Assembly (NCBI GenBank): GCA_002751075.1
Contig: NAOQ01000131.1
Coordinates: 26,322-36,701 of the forward strand
Reading direction: 5' to 3'
DNA from: Ichthyophonus hoferi
Taxonomy: Eukaryota > Opisthokonta > Ichthyosporea > Ichthyophonida > Ichthyophonidae
DNA length: 10,380 nt
Of the stretch, positions 1-9,500 are shown piece by piece; the first letter of the stretch is position 1; every line of letters starts with the position of its first letter. Made by a program: the position numbers and the translations under genes. Under the pieces are notes generated by a model. It saw only the letters and a program-made list of their open reading frames with translations, ran no database searches and was not told the DNA's origin.

Positions 1-880
1 TAATAGTAATAATAATAATAGGTACTCTTATGGAAATATCAAGAAAGAAAGCATGATATGTAGTACTGTCACGTATTTATCTACAAGTGCCCTGTATAAA
101 TATAGCCAGTGTACGTAGCAACGCCAATATATATGCATACTATTCCCTGATTAATATTCGGACAACACCTTTCAGGGTGTCAAGATTTTTTTAAAATAAT
201 CAATGTCCCGTAAAGTATATGCCACAGTGGAAAATAAATATGACAAACACCAAATGTTGTTTGACCACTTATAGGCTGCTTTGATGTCCAAGAGTCGCAT
301 AAAAATCAAAATTCTTTTAGCAAAAGTATGTGGATGTAGATGGGTAAGCTTGTATACTATATAGGCTGTATGCGTGTGATAACTTAGAATAATAACCACT
401 TTTGATAGTATACAAGCAGAAAAATGAGTGAGAAAAACTGAATGTAAGAAGAGGACAATGAGTTCAGGGGAGGGTATAGAGCACTGGCTTAGAGCAGAAA
501 ATGAAAATGATTTTATGAAAACAAACGAAAACTATAGCGACTGATTCTCCCTTACAATTATAAACTATTCCACTGCTAAACCCTCTCAATGGATTTCGCT
601 GGAGTATATATCTAAACATTCTTCTATTCTATACCTTTCTCTTCATTTTTCCTGCATATATATATATATATATATGTATATATTTATGTATCGTATAGCA
701 TAGGTTTCCCAATTCGTAATACGTGCGGAGTATGGTTAGGTTGCGGGATATCCTACGATTTATCTTAATTTGACTATATGAAATATGATTATAGACCAGT
801 TGTATCATGGAATGTCACCTAAAATACGTTCAAAATAGTTTTTGATTAGGATAAAGCAGGAAACGAATTATTGTTTACGA
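1..880. other. Left flank, little identifiable
   Basis: A (TAA)n repeat at 1-20, the weak minus frame at 172-300, a pyrimidine-rich stretch at 620-655 and a (TA)n tract at 655-676. It would contain the promoter of the plus-strand gene, but no convincing TATA element or start site is seen. Confidence 0.5.
172..300 (-). CDS. Unrecognised minus-strand frame (MRLLDIKAAYKWSNN...), hypothetical
   Basis: A frame open from 399 down to 172, with an internal ATG at 300-298. The second half (LLDIKAAYKWSNNIWC and onward to DYFKKILTP, stop) has varied, protein-like composition. No family is recognised. No splice context or partner was found, and it may be a fragment or chance. Confidence 0.2.
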   Translation of the reverse strand: MRLLDIKAAYKWSNNIWCLSYLFSTVAYTLRDIDYFKKILTP

Positions 881-943
881 ATGTATAATGCGTACGGGCA
901 CGTTCACATAGCCTATTCCTATAGGGTCTGTGAACGAGCCTAA
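881..943 (+). CDS. Upstream ORF of 20 codons (MYNAYGHVHIAYSYRVCERA)
   Basis: ATG 881 to TAA 941-943, in the probable 5' leader of the small gene. Most of it coincides with a strong hairpin (897-940). Translation is unproven; a leader ORF regulating the main frame is one reading, chance another. Confidence 0.2.
   Translation: MYNAYGHVHIAYSYRVCERA
897..940 (+). promoter_or_regulatory. 44-nt leader hairpin
   Basis: The outer stem GGC-A-CGTTCACA pairs with TGTGAACG-A-GCC (one A/A mismatch). The inner stem CCTAT pairs with ATAGG around a TCCT loop. The arms are 16 base pairs in all, with one internal mismatch loop. Confidence 0.55.
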
Positions 944-969
944 GCCTCTTATATACCAAGTGAGTAAGG

Positions 970-1239
970 GTAAGTGTAGAAAGTGAGGATTGGAAGACCT
1001 AGGCAAGGTTGGATTAAGAGTAGGCTTTATAAAGGGTTATTAGGGCTTAGGTGTGATTTTTTTGTGTAGATGTGGGCTCATGCTACTGTTTTTATGCTAT
1101 TGTGTATATTTGAAAACTTGATTGATGCATGTATTTGTGTTGATGTATATATATATTAGCGTTTGTGTAAAAGAGGTGTTGCGGTCTCCTTGTTATAGAT
1201 CCTACTACTAACTTTCCCCTCATGTTTATTGTATTGCAG
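970..1239 (+). other. Probable 5'-UTR intron of the small gene
   Basis: A donor GTAAGT at 970 and an acceptor TTGCAG at 1239, with a consensus TACTAAC at 1206-1212 in the right position. An alternative donor GTGAGT lies at 960. Confidence 0.5.
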
Positions 1240-1276
1240 CCCCTTCCTAGTTGTTAACCACTCCAGCTAACCAACT

Positions 1277-1337
1277 ATGGAGGATACCTTACCTATAGAG
1301 CCCTGTCAAAGAGGGAGTGTGCTAAGTGACATACCAG
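1277..1337 (+). CDS. Probable first coding exon, plus-strand small gene (MEDTLPIEPC...)
   Basis: Exon 1240-1337 has acceptor GTATTGCAG preceded by a perfect TACTAAC branch point 27 nt upstream, and donor GTATGC. Its first ATG (1277) follows an in-frame TAA (1268-1270), so coding starts here: MEDTLPIEPCQRGSVLSDIP plus one base. The peptide is not recognised. The quality of the splice signals is the main support. Confidence 0.5.
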
Positions 1338-1525
1338 GTATGCCTCTCTTTTGTTCTCTTAATCTTTCTCTTTATTTTTGCCTTTCTGTCTTTCTATAAC
1401 TTTTCCCACCTACACACATGTTTTTATTACACACAGTTACTTCACTCTTGTGCAGTTTATTGTGGCATACTAGATGCTGTGATGGTATCTGTTATCAATT
1501 GTTCTTTGATTTGTTTGTATTACAG
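1338..1525 (+). other. Probable intron 2 of the small gene (188 bp)
   Basis: Begins GTATGC, has a pyrimidine-rich body, and ends TATTACAG. A 71-codon frame that overlaps it (1326-1541) is a by-product of its T-rich composition. Confidence 0.5.
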
Positions 1526-1554
1526 TAAGGGAGAGCAGTGATCTTGATAGTATA
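1526..1554 (+). CDS. Probable second coding exon (VRESSDLDSI)
   Basis: The acceptor is a strong TTTGTATTACAG. With one base from the previous exon it reads VRESSDLDSI in phase. Ending at 1554 before GTGATT would join in phase 0 to the exon starting at 1872, giving TQIL then the 71-residue frame. GTGATT is a weak donor. Other donors here (GTATAG at 1550, GTATAT at 1577) do not keep the frame, and unspliced reading stops at TGA 1582. The join is a proposal only. Confidence 0.3.
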
Positions 1555-1883
1555 GTGATTATATCTACATGCAATAGTATATGATATATAGTAATAATGT
1601 GATTATACGCAGCAATCTTGTATTTACATATTTATATAATAGTGACTTATTGTAAATTTAACCATGGCACGGAATACAAATATAGGAATATTATAATACT
1701 AGTACAAATAATACCAACATTAATCATTATAAATACTAATAATTATCATCTATATATAAACTGTTTTATCCACTCATTAACAAACTAGTCTTTTCATGTT
1801 TATTTTGTCATTTGTATATAATTCAATGGTAAAGAAGATACGAGTAAACTGTTAAACTGATCCAATCTTAGACCCAAATACTA

Positions 1884-2099
1884 ATGCACCAATCCACAGT
1901 AGGTGACAAACTTCTTCTTGACAACGTGGGACCAATGGTTGTACAAAGTGATGGATCACTGTGTCAAATCACAAACTGGGCTGAACTTAATATCCATGAG
2001 AGGGAAAGGGTATATCGTAGGGTATGTAAGAGGAATATGGCCAGACTGGCAGCCAATGGCCATCAGGGGGCACTGGAGGCCCTTGGCAACCAGTATTGA
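1884..2099 (+). CDS. Small protein of 71 aa with DNVGPMVV/SDGSL/ITNW segment, function unknown
   Basis: The frame runs from ATG 1884 to TGA 2097-2099. Its composition and codon variety stand out from the AT-rich flanks. The product has DNVGPMVVQSDGSL at 13-26, ITNWAEL at 29-35, then a strongly charged predicted helix, HERERVYRRVCKRNMARLAA (38-57). I recall the pattern D/E-N-x-G-P-x-V-V-x-x-D-G-T/S-L-x-R-I-x-N-W followed by a basic helix with K-R-N from small uncharacterised fungal proteins; this was not checked by search. No signal peptide or membrane segment is seen. A good acceptor (CCAATCTTAG, ending 1871) lies just upstream in frame, so this may be the last exon of a longer gene joined to the exons at 1277 and 1526. 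Alternatively ATG 1884 is the true start. No AATAAA follows closely. Confidence 0.7.
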   Translation: MHQSTVGDKLLLDNVGPMVVQSDGSLCQITNWAELNIHERERVYRRVCKRNMARLAANGHQGALEALGNQY

Positions 2100-2499
2100 A
2101 GAACCTACAACTTAATTCCCTTTTTACTTTTATTTTTATTATTAGTTCATTATTATTACTTCCTATTTTTTTCACTTTTTTTTAAAAAAAATATATATAT
2201 TTCTATATTTCCAATACTTATTTTTGTTGTTTTATTCCTTGATAGACCTTTCCTGTTGACTTGATTATATTAATGACAACTTTTAATACAGAGATATCAT
2301 TGGTCAATACTATCCTAAAGTGAGAGCAATACTGTAGGCGAGGGATATATAAATCATATTATATAATTAAAGAGATGATATAGTAGGTCCTTGTTAAAAG
2401 TTAATTAATTTATACTTGATAAAGGGTTGTTTGGCTTAATAGTTAGGAAGTTAGTGACCAAGATGCTGATATGATACTAAGATTAAAATGAATGATTGT

Positions 2500-2880
2500 G
2501 TGCTTGAAGTATAGTATATAATAGTATAGTATTATATATAGTATGGTATAGTATTATTGAGTACAATTCAATGGAATACAATTTAATAGAATATCACAGA
2601 ATAGAATGCAATATCATATATTATAGTACAATACCATACTATACCATCGTACAATACAATACACTATGAAACAACCCCGTATTTGACATGATAAAATAGG
2701 AAATAAAGCAAGACACCCCTACATAGCATATATTTGTTTATGAAAATGTATAAGGTAGTGTATAGTATATAGGGTATGGTGACGTGTGCATAGTGTACAG
2801 GGCACATTGTATAGGATATAATGTATAGCATATACGGTATAGTATATAGTGCATAATCTATAGTATATCCCATACTGTGG
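2500..2880. repeat. Degenerate TATAG/GTATA repeat tract
   Basis: Two blocks (about 2510-2655 and 2741-2875) of imperfect TATAG, GTATA and AATAC units. They include a 13-bp inverted repeat, TATAGTATGGTAT at 2537-2549 and its complement at 2631-2643. The repeat appears to derive from the same pentanucleotide as the arrays at 6759 and 10305. Confidence 0.75.
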
Positions 2881-2964
2881 TATGGTAAATGCCCGTCTTA
2901 GCGTCGAGATAACGCCTGACCTAGATATTAATCTTTGGGCCTCTAACATGTTTTCAATACATAA

Positions 2965-2972
2965 TGACGTCA
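2965..2972. promoter_or_regulatory. TGACGTCA palindrome (CRE/ATF-type), copy 1
   Basis: A perfect 8-bp palindrome matching the binding site of CREB/ATF-type bZIP factors. No gene is firmly assigned to it. Confidence 0.4.
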
Positions 2973-3114
2973 AGGAGATGATACCAACACTAATTAATTA
3001 GTTAATTAAAACTGTTGGGTACACGACGGGTCTGTTATAACCATGTTTATTTATAATGATCCAATTACTTTCCAAATTAGGGCTACAATGTCACATATTT
3101 TTCAATAGTAATGT

Positions 3115-3150
3115 TGACGTCACAAATTCTACTAGATTAGCCATATAAAG
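3115..3150 (+). promoter_or_regulatory. TGACGTCA copy 2 with TATA-like box: candidate promoter
   Basis: TGACGTCA at 3115-3122 and TATAAAG at 3144-3150, spaced as in a core promoter pointing right. No long reading frame follows. The first ATGs give very short frames, so any product would be spliced or non-coding. Confidence 0.3.
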
Positions 3151-3202
3151 ACATCAGGCCGTGTACTCAGACATTGTAGTCTGCATAAGCAAGTCGGATG
3201 AT

Positions 3203-3386
3203 CTAGCAACCTATGCGATTAACCGATGTGTATTGGATCATTACATAATTTTTTATGTATGCGAGTGCACCAATCATGATTGAGCCTTAAATCCAATCAC
3301 TCTAGTATGTTATTTATTAGTGTCAATACATGTACAAATACAGGCTTTGGGGCATTGGTTATCATAATTGATGATTAGGTTGCTAG
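3203..3386. repeat. 184-bp segment with 11-bp terminal inverted repeats
   Basis: CTAGCAACCTA at 3203-3213 and its exact complement at 3376-3386. Inside are a TACATAA/TTATGTA hairpin (3242-3259) and the 12-bp palindrome CAATCATGATTG (3271-3282). No matching target duplication is seen at the ends, so calling it a MITE-like DNA element is only a possibility. Confidence 0.3.
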
Positions 3387-3694
3387 TCATTTATTAACTA
3401 TTACACACGTATGCTTGTATGCATATATGTATGTGTGTTTGTTTGTGTAGGATATATAGTCCAACCAAACCCAAGATACCCAGACCGAGTCAACAACTAT
3501 AATTGGTCGACATAAAACTGGTTGAGTCAAATTTCATATTAAGGAAATAATGTATTAAAATAACTGGGCAGAATATTTAACTAATAAAGGTAATTTTAAG
3601 TAATAAATAAATTAGTAATATATAGATCATATTGACTCTAGTGTGGTTACGTTCCTCATCTTAATGGTGAAATATAACGATGCCGAATGGGAAA

Positions 3695-3762
3695 GACAGG
3701 TTGGCTAGCCACTTAATGACGTGGGAGGACACGGATTGGATAGCCATTTAGCATGGGAAGGG
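3695..3762. repeat. Imperfect tandem duplication of a 33-35 bp unit
   Basis: Unit 1 (3695-3729) and unit 2 (3730-3762) share TTGG-TAGCCA-TTA and TGGGA-G blocks with several differences. A partial third copy (GCCGAATGGGAAAG) may precede them. Confidence 0.45.
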
Positions 3763-4098
3763 TAAGAGTAATGATCTGTAGATAGATAGGTTGGTGTAAT
3801 ATTTAACAAAGGAATCATACTGGCGTGTCTAAATTATTTGAAATAGTTAATTGGGTATCACAAGTTATATAATTAAATTTGTTAATAGAGGAAATAACGG
3901 GCAACTCAATAATTCATAGTTTATGTAAAATATTTTAACTATATTAAAGGGACTGATCATAGGTAGATATTAATCTAGGGCTAAAGGAAGGAAGTAATTG
4001 GTTGTTACTAATTGATAAAAAATGATAATCCAAGTGAGAAAGCCAGGTAATAAGGGAGACGTAGAGAAGAATGTTAGAGGATGGAAAAGGCATTGTTA

Positions 4099-4099
4099 A

Positions 4100-4130
<31 letters not shown>
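4099..4130. repeat. (GTAT)n microsatellite
   Basis: About eight GTAT units in a perfect run just downstream of the P450 gene, on its 3' side. Confidence 0.9.
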
Positions 4131-4136
4131 TTTAAT
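4131..4136 (-). terminator. Possible ATTAAA poly(A) signal of the P450 gene
   Basis: Plus-strand TTTAAT reads ATTAAA on the minus strand, about 150 nt after the P450 stop. It sits beside the (GTAT)n tract. There is no AATAAA between the stop and this site. In this AT content chance is likely. Confidence 0.2.
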
Positions 4137-4287
4137 AATATGCCAATATAAATCTATATAGCTATATTAACACTTAGGTACTCCCCCACCTCCTCTCTAG
4201 GACCTGCCTGCCTATACTCTATGTGATATGCAATAGACAATACCTTACTAGGGGTAGAGTGAGAGATATGTAGGACATATAAGGGAG

Positions 4288-4418
4288 TCAGTCTTGATAT
4301 ATATGGACATAAGGAAAGGAGAGAGCTGCTAGGGAGGCATATACCTGCTTCACTGATTGGTCTTCTTTGTTGGGGACAATTTGGAAGCGACGAAGGACAG
4401 TGACTAGAAGGGTGATGG
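4288..4418 (-). CDS. P450 terminal exon I and stop
   Basis: The acceptor is CCCTCTTTAG. Two bases complete Ala255, then [20 protein letters not shown] continues the L-helix and the C-terminal strand, ending [19 protein letters not shown] and TGA (4290-4288). The tail fits the usual V-x-Q/Y...S-L...V-x-I pattern. A donor-like GTATAT after Gln279 could instead start a 52-bp intron (4344-4293) leading to a different 14-residue end and TAG at 4250-4248. I prefer the unspliced reading because it matches the family better. Confidence 0.85.
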
Positions 4419-6549
4419 CTAAAGAGGGAGAGAGGGAAATAGGTAGGTGGATATGGATATGTATATGTATATAGTAGCACAGAGATATAAGGAGTATAAG
4501 GGTAGAAAGAGGTAGGTTGGTGGGAAGGTAGACAGAGAAAGGTAGATAGTAGGCTTAATATGTTAAATAGGCCAGACTAACCTGGATGTGATTGGTAGGT
4601 CTATTTTAAAATATTCCTTTAAAAATGTTATTGAGATATAGAAAGAATATTAATCTCACTTTATATTAAAACATTTATATTAATGATGGGCATGGTATAA
4701 CTGACAATTAAAGGCGGATGACAATAGGAGGTTATAATATAATGTGTAGGTGTAGAAATAAAACAGTAATATATATATATATATATATGATACAAACATT
4801 AATAGTGAATGTCATATCCTCAATTTCATTGGATCAGATTATAGTTGAACAGATCTAAAATGATATATCTAAATCCTCAATTTTAAAGCGTTCTAGAATT
4901 GAATATTATATTTAATGGGGAGATACTATTGGATCCTTTTATTTGGGAAAGTTAAATTAAATTTTCTGAGACAATAACCGGATATTCGTGATTGCATGTC
5001 ATACAGAGATGTGATACAATTAAATTATTAAATTATTTTAATTTTATGCTAGTCAATGACATATATGCAATAAACCTACCTTCCAGTATTGCCATAGATT
5101 TGCCAAGACATACACGTGGCCCAGCACTAAAGGCATTAAACAGATAAGGTGAGCATTGGTTAAAGTCACCGTTGGCCCTGTAATTGGTTGGTAATATTTT
5201 AATAAGCCTTAATCAAGTTTTTAAAACCAGTTTTTTGTTGAATTAAATGGGCAGCAATGAATATTCATTGGTTCGTAGATATAATTAAATATAAATGCTA
5301 TCTCTATCCTATAACAAGGTATAAATTAAAACGAGTATATAGAGATTATCTAGATTTAGGTATATATATATGTAATAATACCATACCAGAAAATAATGAG
5401 ATTACTTCCTATTTTCACATACTCAATGAGAATTTAATAAAGTGAGCCTTTGTAAACCAGGGCTCATTTTCTCATAAATAGACTGGTAATATTGTCCCAT
5501 ACTCTATGTCTATATATATCTCTGTTTGCATGAAACTTTAATTAAATTTTAATGTAAATCAAACCCATGATTTTATAATATTATATTATATGATACCTCG
5601 TACATAAAATATTTGTTTACAAAGATATTATAATTCTAGAAATACGTGCATCACTACACCAAGGTCATCCAGTTAAAGAGGTATATTAAACTTACCCCAA
5701 CCAACGCTCAGGTTTAAATTCCAGCGGATCTTTCCATAGGTTAGGGTCACGACCCATTACGTAAGGGGAATATAATACTACGCCACCACAAGGCACAAAG
5801 GTACCGTCAGGTAATACGTCATCACTCACTGTGTGATTGGTTGATCATTGGTTTAATATAAGATGTGGTATAATAGCTAATAATTTATACCCTAATATGA
5901 TAGGTGTGTATGTTTGTGTGCTTGAAGGCTATTGGCCTACCCAGTAATTACTTTCTATGGTATTCCCAGGATTGAAGGCGTATGATTTTTATATCTTAAT
6001 GCAAAACTGTTTATAAATACGCTGTTTTACTAGTCGTATAAAAAAAATAAGAGTGGGTTATTATTGGGTTGAAGGAATGTAGAGAGGGAAATAATGAGAA
6101 AGAATAAAACAGGCAAATCAATCATATGGAGGGAAATAGTGCTATAAAGGAATATATATAGGATATTATTACAAGCATAGCAAAATAGATCCAATCATAT
6201 GCCTTCCCTGCCTACTTTTTAATCCAATTATATGGCCTCCCTACCTACCCTATCGTTCAATCATATCCCTTCCCTACCCGCTCAATTATCCAATGATATC
6301 TTACCTGCCATGCGCACATTCTTTGCTATAGAGGGATATAGTCGCAGGGTTTCAAAAAAGATACCATGTAGATACTTGAGAGCTTTAATATTATCAAACC
6401 CTGGGATGGCATTGTCCAATACCCTATCGATCTCCTCTATAGCCTAATATGGTGCAATTTTGAGTAAGGTAATTGGCTAGTAACTAATAAAGAAATAGGA
6501 ATTAAAGGCTATAATAGGGTTGGGGATAGGCTGCACTATAGTAGGCATA

Positions 6550-6580
<31 letters not shown>

Positions 6581-9500
6581 ATATGTATATTATTGAATAT
6601 GGGTGTATCTAAATCTATGTATATGCCTGTATATGTCGGTAGGTGCGTGTGATTGGTATTTATGAGTATGTATTATAAGACCATGCATTGATAGCTAAAT
6701 CCTGATGGCGTAGAATAATAGTATAACGTTATGTACATAAATATAAATAGGACATAATATACTATACTATACTATATTATAGTACACTACACTATTCTAT
6801 ACTGCTCTATATCATTCAATACTATTCAATACTATTCAATACTATTTTACACTATACTACACTATACTATACTATACTATACTATACTATACTACAATAT
6901 ATTATAAGAGGATATAATACAATACAATATAATACACTATAATATACTCTAATGCATATGCATATGCATACACATATACATATACTATGATCTCATTCCT
7001 ACTATCCTTATCTATCCATTCCCACTCTGTAATATTTACTACCTTTTTTTGGACCAAGGGATTCATATGTAGACAATAAAAGCACCAACTGGAATAATAT
7101 TAGTTAGCGTAGATTGAAAGTAGATTAATCGCTAATTGTTTTAAATACTGAAATATTATTATAGCAGATAATAAATACATATAGTATATGTTATATGATA
7201 GTATGAATGCATAAACACATAAGGAATCATTTCACGTATTAATCATAATCTAATACGTGCAATACATGGTTATTACATTTTAAGTCTTTTTTAACCATAG
7301 CCTACTTTAGTGCTTTCACTGTATTACATAACGCACAGGTACATAACATGAACTATTTTTATAACGTGTATATATTTATAGTAAAATATAATATATATTG
7401 CATTTTGATTGTTTTGATTTGCAATACTCTATTTATAATCTTCACTATGATTCGTTTTTCTTTGGAGTATATATTGTTATGATACACTTGTGATAGGAAT
7501 TTTTAATAACTTAAAATTAAATTGATAGTTACGCCAGTTAAATTCAGGAAGACATAATATAAGTTTTATTTCTAATTATTCATTTGACAGTATTTAGTCA
7601 TTCAAAGAGAAATTTATATGAAATAAAATTAAAACTATAACCAACTTTCACCACTATGCATACACTAAAAACTACATCAAAATAATATATGTACAAATAT
7701 ATGTAAATATATATTGTAAAATAGATTAAAATTTAATATATGCACTTTTAAATGAAGTTTATTTAGGTTGGTTTTGAATGTTATATGTATGATTTAGTAT
7801 AGTCGCATGATTTTAATGCAATCCGAAGCATTTTTAATATTAAATAGACCATTTAGATAAAACAAATAACATTATAAAGCATATATTATGTAACACAACT
7901 ATATGTCAATGTTTTTTAATATATTATAATTTATAGATAAAATATCATACAGGCATGCATATATACATATATATATAAGGGAACCTCAAACCAAATTACT
8001 TGAGAGCATTAGCCGTTGTGTCTCTACCCGCTATAATGAAATTCATTATCATATCCCGTAGGTAGTTATTATTATCGTGGCCCCCTTTCAGGAATAGGGA
8101 CAGTAGGTCGGCCCGCTATATAGGCGGGTCAGGTCGATTCCAATCAGTGAGCGAACATCTTTTAGTATACCTTTATCATGATAGTTTATTGGATAATTAA
8201 ATTGTTAAAAACCAAATAGATGGATTTATAATTGATGCATCTGAAATGACAAACGGGTGGGATATAGTAATACACAGAACATTGTAACATAGATCAAGTG
8301 ATTGACTCTAATTAATTACTTAATTATAAATGGATTATTAATTATTTTAATTGATTAATTGGTTGCTAGTTAGTTAAGTAGTATATATATAAAATAGGCC
8401 ATATATATGAAAATTAAAACGTGTAGCTGGGTGGGACTAGAATGACATTCTTGATTCTGGAGTAATAATAAAGAACCCATAGGATGGATAATCTTAATTA
8501 ATTAATTAACAATTAAGGTGTTAGTGAGAATATATATGTACTGTATTATATTTAGAAAGTATACAAATTCATATAATGAGATAATAACTATAAAAGGTTT
8601 ATATATGACATAAAGGTCTGAATAATGAATAAAGGGTAAGGATTGGATGAGAATATTTAATATTTAATAAAACAAACTTAATTGGTATTATAATATTGTG
8701 TCTATGTAAAATCATCTTATTATAATGTTGAATCGTTGAAACTTAAATTATAGTAACCAATAAAACAAATGCTATAACCTAGGAAACTAATACATAAATC
8801 TATAAAGAGACCTATACGTAATAAATACACGCCTTTCTCTTAGTGGTAAAGAAATGCCTTACCGAATCATCATCAACCAATAAAGCAGCTTTTCTCCGAT
8901 CTATGATGCCATAGGCTACCTTATTGATCAATTGGGTGGCCTCTTTAATGGTGCGTTCCGGACCAGTCTGAAGCATGCGGAATATTTTCCACACCTATTG
9001 GTAGACACATAGATGAGTTGGTGATTATGGGTCTACCTATATTAACGGTAATTGAATTGGGTTAAGCAAGGTTACATATGATAGCTTATATATATATATA
9101 TAAACCTTTTGATTGGTATATATATGAGAAAGGAATGTGTTAAAAAAACAATTAAAAATATGCATAATATGACGTATGGATTGTAGATAATACAATATAC
9201 TACACGTAAGTAAACACCCATCCAAAAGAGATATACTATTAATATTAATCAGGCATGATATATCAGGCATCATTTCTTCAATTATATCTACCTACCAGCA
9301 TAGGGAAAGGGGCTCTATGTCTAACCCTGTAGGAAATGAATGTCAATTGGCTGAGAATAAATATTAAATTACTTCCAATTTTAAAGTGCCTGATTTAAAA
9401 TCAACATTAATTTTCATTCGCCTTTTATCAAACTATTAAAAAAACTATTTCCTCTCTTTATATAGTCTAATTAACTAATTAACAATACTTTCCTCCCAGT

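Larger units (their letters stand above)
2100..4130. other. Convergent intergenic region, no firm gene
   Basis: Between the 3' ends of the plus-strand small gene and the minus-strand P450. Apart from the repeats and sites listed separately, I see no coding segment with splice support. The 84-codon minus frame ending at 2719 is half repeat. Confidence 0.6.

Noticed and set aside
1326-1541. 71-codon plus frame, hydrophobic
   Set aside because: It spans a probable intron with good splice sites; the hydrophobic run is translated T-rich intron.
1903-2115. 70-codon plus frame overlapping the small gene
   Set aside because: A shifted-frame by-product of the 1884-2099 frame, Trp-rich and without family-like patterns.
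2719-2973. 84-codon minus frame starting MTSLCIENMLEAQ
   Set aside because: The second half is translated TATAG repeat. The first 35 residues look less biased, but I found no splice context or homology.
4154-4480. 108-codon minus frame, the longest in the window
   Set aside because: It runs in a different frame through P450 exon I and the pyrimidine-rich acceptor tract, and its upstream half is low-complexity Ser/Pro/Tyr.
5257-5445. 62-codon plus frame inside intron G-H
   Set aside because: Composition is what AT-rich sequence gives (Ile, Tyr, Asn, Lys). No motif or splice evidence.
6232-6447. 71-codon plus frame
   Set aside because: It lies opposite P450 exon F, whose minus-strand reading carries ETLRLYP and joins in phase on both sides.
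6759-6895. CRISPR-like array
   Set aside because: Units are 5-10 bp with no unique spacers; this is a microsatellite.
8101-8140. tRNA-like B-box (GGTCGATTCC)
   Set aside because: No matching A-box or cloverleaf around it; it lies at the end of P450 intron C-D.
9037-9273. 78-codon minus frame inside intron B-C
   Set aside because: Runs through (TA)n sequence between two well-supported exons.
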